From contig OZ038456.1 of NCBI GenBank assembly GCA_964036195.1, positions 12,648,001-12,712,000 of the forward strand: a stretch of 64,000 nt of DNA, in the 5' to 3' direction. Within the stretch, counting starts at the first letter, position 1; the number at the start of each line of letters is the position of its first letter. Below, one piece after another: positions 12,135 through 23,500 of this stretch. The stretch is from Sphaerolaimus hirsutus. Taxonomy: Eukaryota > Nematoda > Chromadorea > Monhysterida > Sphaerolaimidae. Made by a program: the position numbers and the translations under genes. The notes under the pieces are model-generated. The model searched no databases and was not told the DNA's origin. It saw only the letters and a program-made list of their open reading frames with translations.

Positions 12135-12544
12135 GGCCGTGTTTACACGGATTTTTTGTGACGACTCAACATCACTAAAAAGTTCAATAAGTTGAGTAAA
12201 AAGGTGCCATATTCATGGGAAAAAATGGTTAACTGTATATTTGACCTAGGTGAATACACATGTCAAATTGCAGAATCGTGCTTTAAGCTTAGACCTATAT
12301 ACGTTTGAAACAATTTTGCTGTTGTCGCTGGCTGTCGGAAGACTGTCCTGTCCGACAACGGCAAATTTTTTTTAAACATCTAAAAGTCTAAGCTATAAAC
12401 ATGATTCTGCAATTTGACATGTATATTTGCCTAGGTTGAATGTACAATTGACCACTTTTTCTCATGAATTTGGAACCTTTTACTCAATTTATTGAACTTT
12501 TTAGTGATGTTGAGTCATCACAAAAAATCCGTGTAAACGCGGCC
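12135..12544. mobile_element. Palindromic MITE with TA duplication
   Basis: Arms of about 180 bp start GGCCGTGTTTACACGGATTT and are flanked by TA on both sides. The spacer includes AATTTGACATGTATA. TA duplication suggests Tc1/mariner-type mobilisation. Confidence 0.8.
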
Positions 12545-12546
12545 TA

Positions 12547-13734
12547 AGAATACTTGATATTGATCCATAGATACACATTCAAATCGTTTCTCACGCGGCA
12601 TGTTAAATGAGCGGCATACAAAATAACCGCCACTCATTTACCTGCGCGTATCTCCAATTAACAAACGCGCATGCCAAAGACAATGAAGGCGCAAGTTTAA
12701 ATATGATGCCATTTTGTTTTACACTTTGCTTTTGCATACACAGGAGTCTACGCGAAAAAATCGATCATATCATTTGATGACATCAGAACGTGTCTAAAAT
12801 CTAGTTTTGCATTTTAAGAGAAAGTGATTCAATTTTTGGGGTTTTCAGTTTTCATTTTCATAAAATGAGACCTTGGAAACAAAATTTCGATGAAAAAACG
12901 GCGGAAAATGTTGAAGATGGTGGCAGAAGGACCATGGTTACAGGACGTTTACGCTGATATATTTTATTTTGACGTCGCATGAGCAAAAAACTCAATATCG
13001 ATAATTGCGTGCCTTTTTGGACGACATTCGAAGTTTCCGATATCAGATATGAAGTGCTCGATACCCAAAATGAGATACAACTAAAAACAAATCGGCGCTG
13101 CTCAAAAAACGTGAAAAAAATTCTTCTATGTCAGCCGGGCACAAATCATCAATAAAATAAATTGGTTTAGCTCATAAATTTGTTCAACATTTTCCCGTTG
13201 AAGATAAATAAACGAACAAAACAGCGAATAACATGAAAAAGACGGCCTACACACATAATTCTGTAGATTCGACAAAAATAGACAAACTAGGAAAATACGT
13301 AAATACAACACATACTCGCATGAAAATGAGTTTTGTTTATAAATAGGTATTCATTTTATAAAAGCTACCAGATAGTGATTTCTTGCATGTATTTTTCGTA
13401 ACATTCACGCTGAGCGAAGTGAAGAAAGTACATATTACTCATTACAAAAAAATCATCATCTGACAACGGGAATATAAGATATATTAATCCTCGAAATAAA
13501 AAATGCACCCAGCACCTGCGCACATCTAAGAAAGCATAGAACACGTTGAATTGAAAATATGATAGGGGACATAACTTGTGGCGTATTCGATTGTCCAAAT
13601 CAGAGTATACAAACCAAGCAGTGGTGGAAAATTGCCAAAAATGGAACCGTGTGCCACAGAAAACACAGCGCCATGTACATAAATGGCGCTAGTTAGATGA
13701 ACCAAGAGCGCCAGAGATTAAACGTGGTGTCAAT
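12547..13734. other. Intergenic stretch without recognised features
   Basis: Between the 12135 MITE and the 13735 palindrome I see only short chance ORFs. Nothing resembles an exon of the MTA gene or of the dermatopontin-like gene. Confidence 0.5.
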
Positions 13735-13905
13735 CCCCGATCCTGTAAAATGCCCTTCAAAGTGTCAAAAGTCATGTAAAATGCCCTGCCAAATGGCAAC
13801 TCGGTTGCCATTTTGCAGGGCATTTTACATGACTTTTGACATTTTGAAGGGCATTTTACATGACTTTTGACAAGTTGCATGACATTTTACAGTGTCTGGG
13901 AGTGG
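13735..13905. repeat. TGTAAAATG/TGTCAAA word palindrome
   Basis: Arms CCTGTAAAATGCCC...CAAATGGCAACTCG and the inverted GTTGCCATTTTGCAGGGC. Part of the repeated family listed at 7130. Confidence 0.7.
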
Positions 13906-14059
13906 GACTGCCCTATGGTCGCGCTTTTCAGACGACAGCGGCGACATTCAATAGTGCCGCCCCAGAAAAAAAGACACCATAAACGACATGACCCCTCTCA
14001 AAACGAGGGCAGCCCCCAACACCAGCTCCAAACACCAAAAAGGCGCCATTCCACCACCA

Positions 14060-14496
14060 CAGGGCCGTATCCAGGGGGGGGGCGGGGGGGGCTGCAGCCC
14101 CCCCCCCTCCCGGGGCGAGACCAAAAAGTGACCGGAAAATGCGACTTTTTCAACGTCAGCGTAAAAACTTTTGCGCGCAAGCGCGCATTCTTCACCAGAC
14201 ATAAGGTATTATCATCGGATTTGCTCCATGTGGCCACAAAAAAATCTAAATACACTCAATGTTGTGTTTTTTTTGCTGTTTTGTATGTATATTTACATAC
14301 ATATACAGCATTCCATGGCGCTGACGCCAACGCCAATGGCGCCATGGCGTGGCGCCTACTAATGGCGCCAGCGCCATGGCGCCATTCCGCCACTATGTAG
14401 TTAAAATTTTAGGGGGGGGGGGCTGAGCCCCCCCCCCCTCGCCGGCCTCCGTAAACAAGCAGCCCCCCCCGCTCGAAAATCCTGGATACGTCCCTG
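14060..14496. mobile_element. hAT-type element, CAGGGACGTA family, in the MTA 3' region
   Basis: A perfect 8-bp duplication CACCACCA (14052-14059, 14497-14504) flanks CAGGGCCGTATCCAGG and CCTGGATACGTCCCTG. The interior has C/G runs, TTTGCGCGCAAGCGCGCA and a GGCGCCATGGCG patch. On the transcript the element begins 17 bases after the MTA stop codon. Confidence 0.93.
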
Positions 14497-14521
14497 CACC
14501 ACCACAATCAACCCCCTCCGA

Positions 14522-17500
14522 TCACCTGACAAACCTAACCGGCAACCCCCCAGCAGTGACGCCCTTCCCAGCCGAAGTGGGCATATCAGCGGCGGTCACT
14601 TGCGGCAGGAGGCCGGTCGCCGAGCCGTCCAAACGTACGGGCGCGCGCGCCATACGTTTCATACGTTGCGGCGTTAAACGTTGCCGCAGCTGGGGGGGGG
14701 GGGGGTTGGGGGTTGTAGTTGAGGGGGTTTTGCGTGGTTTATGGTGTTAAGGAAGACTGTCATTGAACAAATATGCGCTATGGGGCCCACAAACACTAGT
14801 TGACATCGCAAATTCGTGTCAACTTCATTCAACTAAGTTTTGGTTAATTATGTGATTTAAACTTTTCTATGTGATATACCATAGCTAATTTTATCAAGTG
14901 AACTTTAATTTTCATTGCTTCTGTTAAGTGTGATGCTTTAAAATTGACATTTTGTTTTATTTAGTTGACATTCAGTTGACACGAATTTGCGATGTCAACT
15001 AGTGTGTGTAGACCCACAATCGCAACAAAAAATGTCAACCAACGACTTTGGTGTTCTTATCAGAAGCAAAAGCGGCATCGTCCGAACTCTGTGCCCAGAG
15101 TAAAAAAAGCCTGTCAGCTGGCAGGGGGCCTGGTGGACCAGCAGACACACCTGATGGCTGCTGGGGGTGCGTGGAGCTGGATACTATTGGCGCTTGGCCA
15201 GCTGAGGGGGCTGCCGCCTGCTTGTTGGGGAAGGTAGTGGGGATCGCGTAAGAAATCGTGATGTGCATTGGAACGCACCAATCAAACAAACGCCCGTTTA
15301 AATAAATACCCAGCTCCAAAACTCTCCAGCTATCTTCTCTCTGGAGTCTGGAGAAGTGATGGTAAAAGCGCCAGGACTTTGGCGCCAAGCGCCAGAGCAA
15401 AATGGTGCCAGGCGCCAAAAGCGCCATAACGATTTTCATGGGTGTGGCAACAAGCTAATTAGCGCCAAGCACAAAAAGCGCCGTGGTGGCTTTCCATCAC
15501 TAGACTGGAGAAACTTTAGAGAAAGTTCACCACAAATTTATGCCCAAAATCGCAAATTTTAATGCATTTTTATTAACTCTAACATTGAAAATCACTAGTT
15601 CACGTACTTATTGCCAATTTATGGTTATTCATAGCCTATATGCCTGTTTTTAGCTATCTTTCACCCGATTTTAGATATTTTTCGCCACCTCTAAAAAGCC
15701 TCTTCTACATCTTTATTAAACCCTCGCGAACCCCGTCAGAAAAAAATTACAGCTATACATCCCTCCGGAGGAGCGATATACTATCTAACTATATGAACCT
15801 CGCTATAAGAGACCTGGGTTACTAAATACCAAAAGTAAAATCGAGCAAACCTTCTTGGCCGGCAGGGGATATTCCGCAGAAGGAAGGTTCTGTGCCGGGG
15901 GTCGCTTCTGGGGCACCACGGGGGCCATGGACACTGGCATCGTCTGCGATGTGAAATGAACATTGCACACTATTCATCAGGAATTTATCATTTTACTTCA
16001 TGATTTCATTTCTCTCTCCATTATTTCAGCAGTGAAAGATATCATGTCGCATATTTCACGCCCTGCAAATTGTGACAGTGGATCACTTTTTTTACCGAAA
16101 ACAACAATAAAAACATTAGATGTCTATAGATGTTTAGTATAAAAAAGTTTCGCTGCGCGAACTACTATCAGAAATAAATCTTTTCTTTTCTAGCAATATT
16201 TCTTTATTTACGCAATCTCTTCAAAATTTTCAGTATCGATACAAAATATTGGACATCAAAAATCGTTCGATATCCGATACGTGTCACAATTGTTCCATGT
16301 CTCGATGTCGATGTCGATATTCATTATCTCATCAACATTTCCGGTCGACAAGGCCAAAAATTGCTTAGACACCCCCCCCCCCCAGCAACCTGTCTCCCCG
16401 CATGCCCAGGCCCCTGGTGCTGTTGATGGGTCCTGACGGCAGACTGTAGCGCGTGCAGCAGGCGCTGCGGCAGGCGGCCCCCTTTGATCTGCTTGGCGGC
16501 GGCCAGGATCTGCATGGGCGTGCACGACTGGCAGTGCGCCTTGACCACGTGGTGTTTGATCTCGGTGAAGGGGCGGCGGGCGCACTTGCGGGCATCCAGG
16601 AGCCGGCTCGGCGCTAGTCTGGGGTTTGGTGGAGCCATTTGAGCCGTGTTGAGATGTGTAACGTCATATGCCCTAGATTTGGGAGAATCAATGAAGCGTC
16701 GAAACATTGAGCCAGACCAAGCGTAAGAAAGGCTCCGATCACGAGCAAAATGTTTGGATTTTCCAGCCATATTTAGTATGATCTTTAGGCATAAAATGTC
16801 AGTTACAGATGCGACCCAATTGCGTTCCGATTTGGATGAATTTCAAAAAATAATCAAACGAAAATAATTTCAAAAATGATAAAATAATCATATCTCCCAG
16901 AAAATCTTTCAAAAATATCAAAAAAAATCTTCTCAAAATTAACCTTCTAGCGATCCTAGTCAACCAATTAGTATTCAAATAAATAGCCATCCTCTGTTTC
17001 CCCCCTCCAATAGCTGGCTGCTGCAGCACCTGTCTGCCTCCACTCTGCTGGTGCGCTTGACCGCCGACACGATGGTGACCCTGATTCGGATTGACGTGCA
17101 CTGGGTGCGCACCGACGCCGGCGGCCGAGCCGAATTGGTGTCGCGCGCCCGGCACCCCGCGCTGAGGAGTGAAGAAAGGGGTATTTCTTAGGTCCTCGCT
17201 AAAGGGTTAAAATCGCTCCAGATAGGTAGATAGCTGACCGATTTATGGGACGGGAGGGGTGGGGTTAAGGCAATAGTAGCCCAAAATTTTACCTCAGGGA
17301 GAGAAAGATAGCTGAGCCCTCTGGGATAGATAAACACCTTCCCGATCAAGTCCGGCCCCCAATTTTTTATTTTACTTCTGCCGTCCTATCTACAGTTCTA
17401 GGATGCGCCAGAAGCTAAAACTTGGGGTAGATATTGGCGCAACCCCCCTCTACTTCGCATGATTTGAAGGGGTCGCGGCGACCCGCTACAGGGTGGGTCG

Positions 17501-20500
17501 CCGAGTGCAAAAAAATTTTGCAGCTTTTTTAGTGTCCCACACAGGTCCGGCCCCCACTGATTTCTTTCACTGCGGGTGCCGTACCTCCACCTGTGGGAGG
17601 GGTATAAATCTACAATTTAGGGGATGTGTCGCCAACACCCCACCCCTACTATACACTGGTCAGGCAGTCTTTAGCAACTCACCACAGTGTGGGGTGCAAA
17701 GTTTAAAATTTATTAAAATGTTACTGTCCAACACAAGTTCAGCATCCAATTGAATTTCAAAAAATGAACACTTTTGTGTTGTTTAACACAAATGTTGTTG
17801 ACAATGTCAAATAAGCATGAAATATCCTCTAAAAATATCTTATCCGACCTAATACTGCCCACCACATGAACCCCTCCCCCCAAGTGGGTGACAAAAAAAT
17901 CACTTTTTACAACTTTTTCATTGGACACTTGAACTGCTGGTTTACAATGATTTATAGAGGAGGGTTAAGGGTATCAAATTGTGTAAAAAACCTTACCTCA
18001 AAAATGCCTTCATAAGAAAATTTGCAGGGGGTAAATTTAAAATTGTAAATTTTGCCTATTTTTGTTCCTGCAATGATGTCATTTTTACAATTTGAAATTC
18101 ACCCCCAGCAAATTTTCTTATGAAGGCATTTTTGAGGTAAGATTTTTTACACAACTTGAGACCTTTAACCCTCCCCTATAAATTATTGTAAACCAGCCAT
18201 TCAAGTGTCTAATAAAAAAGTTGTAAAAAGTGATTTTTTGTCACCCACTTGGGGGAAGGGGTTCATGTGGTGGCCAGTTTTAGTTCAGATAAGATATTTT
18301 TTAGAGGATATTTCTTGCTTATTTCACATTGTCAACCACATAAGTGTTAAAACAACACAAAAGTGTCCATTTTTTGAAATTCAATTGGATGCTGGACTTG
18401 TGGGGCAGTAACATTTTAATAAATTTTAAACTTTGCACCCCACACTGTGGTGAGTTGCCAAAAACCGCCTGGCCAGTGTATAGTAGGGTAGGGGTGTTGG
18501 CGACACATCCCCAAAAATTTTAGATCTATACCCCTCCCACAGCTGGAGATACGGGACCCGCAGTGTAAGAAATCAACCGGGGGCCGGACCTGTGCGGGAC
18601 AGTGAAAACGCTGCAAATTTTTTTCACGTATATGGCGACCCCCTCTATAGTGAGTCGCCGCTGCCCCATTTATTCATGCGGGGTAGTGGGGGGTTGCGCC
18701 TATATACCACCCATGTTTTAGTTTTCCACCCCTCCCACAACTGGAGATATGGCCTGCGAAGTGAAAAAAAAATAGGCGGCCGGACTTGATCGGGAAGGTG
18801 TTTAGATAGCTGGTTTGGGTAACCCCTCCCCCTTTCCTACCCCTGACCAACAAAGGTGTCTAATCTGAGAAGCGTAGGTTTCATAAATACTTTGCCACTT
18901 ATATCACAGAATTCAAATCATGACTTGTGGAAATTGACGGCAACAAAGCAAACCCCACAACGATAGAAAATCACCGACCCTACTTCCCCCCAAAAAACAC
19001 CCCCCCCCCCAACAGACCGGAGGCATAATCCCAGGGGGGTTGGCATGCAGCTGGGCAGGTGCATTGAGACTGGCCCCGGCACCAATCGCATTCGCCTGGG
19101 CGGCTTTGTTGTCGTAATTGTCGTGTTCGTGCGGCGCCACCAAACCCCCGTATCGCTTCCAATAGGACCAGCACTCACCGCACAGACGCATTTGTCTTGG
19201 GAGTTATTTGGGAGTTGAATATTGATACGTGGTGGAAGGTCAACACCTTGTTAGTAAACTAGTTGACCGGCGGTTAACTGAAAACTCAGTGAAAACTGTT
19301 TGATTCACGGCTCATTTTGTCTCCGCTGACTAGTGAAGTCAAAAAAGATCACAATCATGACTCCGAAATCTACAAAACCAAAAATGACACCACGAAACCG
19401 ACCGGTGGACATGGGCGGGGCCCCAGGCAAACCAATGAACGGAATGTGTGATCCTGCAACCCTCGCAGAAAACATTTGCGGCTGCGGCCAGTAAATTGGG
19501 ATTCGGTTTGTTGTAGGATGGAATGTAGACCTGCAAAGCGATTTCGAGGGAGTGTAATCGGTGAGGAACTGCAATCAAACGTTTTCAAATTTTTTAAAGC
19601 TTTTTAGGTTGAAATTTGTTAAAGTTTTTTTTATAAATATTTTTCCCTATAAAAATTGAAAAAGTTTTTCTCGAATCTAGATATTCAACCATACCTAGAG
19701 CTATTTTTTTTAAACAAATTTTTTATGAATCTCGATATTCGATATTTTTTCAAAACTTTCGATATCGATATTCGATATTAAAATATAGTCGATATTCGAT
19801 ACGATACATCGTTTGAACCATTTAGTGCATGTTTTTATTTCCAAATCTCTTAGTGATAACACCTCTTTTTCAGCTGTAAATTTTTAGATAGAGTTCGCGC
19901 GCCAGGGCACACTCTTTGGACATCTATCCAATGGGAACGGACCTGTTTCAATCTAGACTCCGCCTCCGCAGCTTTATTTCTCCTTTGCTGAACGTATCGG
20001 TCGGTAGTTTTCCACATGTAATAATACTCGACGATGTCGCGCAGACATTTCCACGGAAGCTGAGAGGTAATTTTTTGAAAAGTCTGTTGGAAGTTCCATG
20101 TTCTGGGTAAGCATACTTGTTTAACATTTTCTGCTGGGTTTTTTTACAAGATCATGTAATTCGCGTCGTAAGAATGATGGAAAATTGTGGATTGTACGTA
20201 AGGGTTCAGCCGAAAAACTTAAATAATGACTATACGCGGGATATTTATGTACCGACAAAACCAACACCGCAACTTTTTAAAACCCAAAAAACCCACCATA
20301 TCATTCCTAATCTCAGAAAACTCCTTCCCGCACTTCTCGACAGCCTCCTCAAACAAGTTGGCCTCCGCAGCCGACCACTCTTCCAGCTGGTCGCGGCACA
20401 AGACCGGCCCCAGCACCCTCTTCGAGCCGGGCGTGTTCGCATTTGCGAATTCTCCGGTTTGCGAATTGGAACTGGGACCAGTGTCCGTTGAGTGCTTTTC

Positions 20501-23500
20501 TGTGTTGCCGCCGCTCGATGTGGGCACCATGGGTACTAGGAGACGCATAGCAGTGCCTGGAGGGGTTACGTGTTTGGGGCGGGGGGTTGTGTCCTTTTTT
20601 AAATGCTGATTTTGCATTTTTTATGATTATTACTCGATATTTTATATTATTTATATTATTATTAGACAACACTCGATACAAAATTCTTTTTACATTTATT
20701 TATTTGGCTGATGACTATTTTGTGAGAAAAAAATTTGGAGATTTTTTCCAGAGATTCCTTCACATCACACCAAAACATAATTTAGAATTTTTTATTCGTG
20801 AAAAATGTTGTTTAAAATCAGATGCAACAATTTACCATATAACAATTTACCATAACACAAAATATTAAATATATCGGTTCAAACAAACAATTTACAATAA
20901 GTAAATTCTCATAATATGAATAGTGATTCCGAATTTCCACTCAGACATGTCCAGCTCAAGCAACTCAAGACCGAGGTGTTTTTTAAACGTGGTTTTTTTA
21001 AACGGGGTTGTTAAAAAACGTTGTTTTTTTCAAACCCTCATCAACAACCACCCCTCCCCCTTCCAATACCCACCCCAATCATAATTTGCCTTATGCAGCA
21101 AATTGAGTGCATTCAACAGGGTTACATCCCTGCTGGCAGCAACTGCAGAAGTGTGTAGACCGGGCATTTTTACAGAAGAACTTGAGTCCAGCGCTCGAGC
21201 TAATGTGCCCACGGATCTGTGTGTGAATATTTACATGGTTATGTACTCGGTTGTTTCTGGGGTAGGGAGTTGGTGGACTTTTTGGAATGGATGGCAATAT
21301 GAAACCACCGGGATTATCTCTGATCTACGGTCAGGTTTCGTATTATTCTAGCTGGAGCGCCTGATTGAAGGCAGCAAGCATCAGAACATTTAGTGTTCAT
21401 GATTTGCAAATTTTGAGCCCTAGAGGTACTATTTCGGGGCTATGGTTATGTCGTTTCAATATGATATGCATAATTTTAATCAGCACCGACTTAAATTCCC
21501 ACATCCATGGCTGCATTGATTTTTTCAACCTATTTTCATTCTTTCAAAATAATTTTTTAAAGCAAAAAGATATAATGAAATTTACTAAATCCGAAACCCA
21601 AACCCAAAAGTCAAACCTGGCTAAAATCATAAATTGGTCGACTTCATTAGATCTCAGTCCAGCGTTCGGATTAAAAACACAAGTTGCCAGTTTTTCATGT
21701 TCCTCAAGGCAATACACTTTCGTTCCTTCCGTTCCATATTGTCCGGAAATTGGCGGTATCACAGCCTATAAATTTATGTTCACTTTTTTAAGGAGCAATT
21801 CTACTGCCAAACAAATTTAGAAGGGTTTTATTTTACCTGATATTTGTCACCCACTCGAATTTCTCCCTTGTCAGCTAGCAGAGTTTTCTGCGTAGGGTCG
21901 TACACCAGGGAATAGTAGAAGGAATCCTGTAAAGTGATGCCGAGTATTGAAAGGAACTTTGGGAAACGGTGTAAAAAATTTCTTAAAAAATCCGTAAAAA
22001 AATGGAAATTGAATTTTTGTCTGGAAAAAGTAAACGGGAAATTGTTTGCACTTGCGGAAAACGGTAAATGGAATTTTTCGCACTTAACGGATAGTGGAAT
22101 TGGATAACTTAACGGATAACGGTAAAAACTTTGCACTTGCCAGAAAATGAAATGCCGGAAAACGGAAAGCATTTGCACGGAAACGGCAAAAAAGTCAACA
22201 AAAATTTTTTAGCTGGAAATGAGAGAAAATTATCCCGAAACATACAAATTTGCACACTTGAAAAACCAGGAAAAATTTAAGCGGACATAAACCGGAAACG
22301 GAAAACTCAAGGTTGGCACTCCACTTCCAAACAACAAATTCCTAACTCACCTCAGCTCGAACAAAAGTGTCCGGTCTCTCAACCTCACTCAACAAAGTCA
22401 CGGTGCATTTGCCCCTAATATGAGTAGCGGGCAAGGTTTCACACTGCCTGAGTAAATAAAGTTCCCGGTGCCTCAAACGGTGAATTGAAGGCGCCCCCAG
22501 AGTTTCCGACCCAATCGGGAGACCCCCGTGGCCTGTAAAATGTAGGGTTGATTACGATTTGGATTGGGGGGGGGGGTGACTGGTTGAAGTATAATTTGGA
22601 AGAAAATAAAAAATGATGATATTACTGAAATGTGGTGCCAGGTGCCGGTTCCGCTAGCGGCGCCCCCCCCTAAATTTTGGCCCTATAGTAAAGAAATGGA
22701 GCCATGGCGCTGGCGCCATTTGTAGGCGCCAACGCCATGGCAGTATTGGCGCCAACGTCTACCATATTTCTTACTAGAATCATGTTGGGTACCTTTCTAA
22801 CGTTGTTAGATTCCGGAAAAGCAAATAGTAATCATCGGGTGGGTGGCCATTTCTGGCAAATTTTTATGTCCGGCCCGGGAACGGGGGGGGGGGCGCCCCC
22901 CCCCCGCCCCCCCCTGCGTACGTCCTTGCCCCCAGCCCTCCATACTGAACCCCTGAGAAAATGTAATAAAAAGAATGGAAAAAATTCGGATATAGAAATT
23001 TTACTTTACTTTTATCATTTGTCGGTTCTTTGCCTCTAGTAGGGTTGGCCGATGTTTTTTTTTAAACGTTTTTTATTAAAAAAAAACGTTTTTTTTTAAA
23101 AAAAAACATGACGTCCGAAATGTTTTTTTTTAAAAAAAAACATCGACCGAAATTTTTAGTACTAAGCACTAGGTATTTTGCAAAATTTTTGCGCGCAAGC
23201 GCGCAATTTCACACACAAATTGACATTTGTGGTTGTTTTCATTGGTTTTGTGGCATTTTTAGTATCAAAGTATCCATTTCTATGTGCTACCATGGGTTAA
23301 TAAGCCGTCATATGTTGCTGTAGTATATAATATTGAGGTAATGTGCTTCCATGTACCTCCACAGTGTGTAACTTCACTCCCAAAGTAACAACCTCCTTTT
23401 ATAACCTTGTTTGATCACTATTCCATGCCAAACTTTACCTGAAGTCACGAACATTCGACTATAAGGCGATATACGTACGATATGTCGACGAAAAATGGAT

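Noticed and set aside
13867..14400. A 177-codon ORF ending in PTPMAPWRGA-like repeats.
   Set aside because: It spans a palindrome, a hAT-type element and GGCGCC words, and has no family signature.
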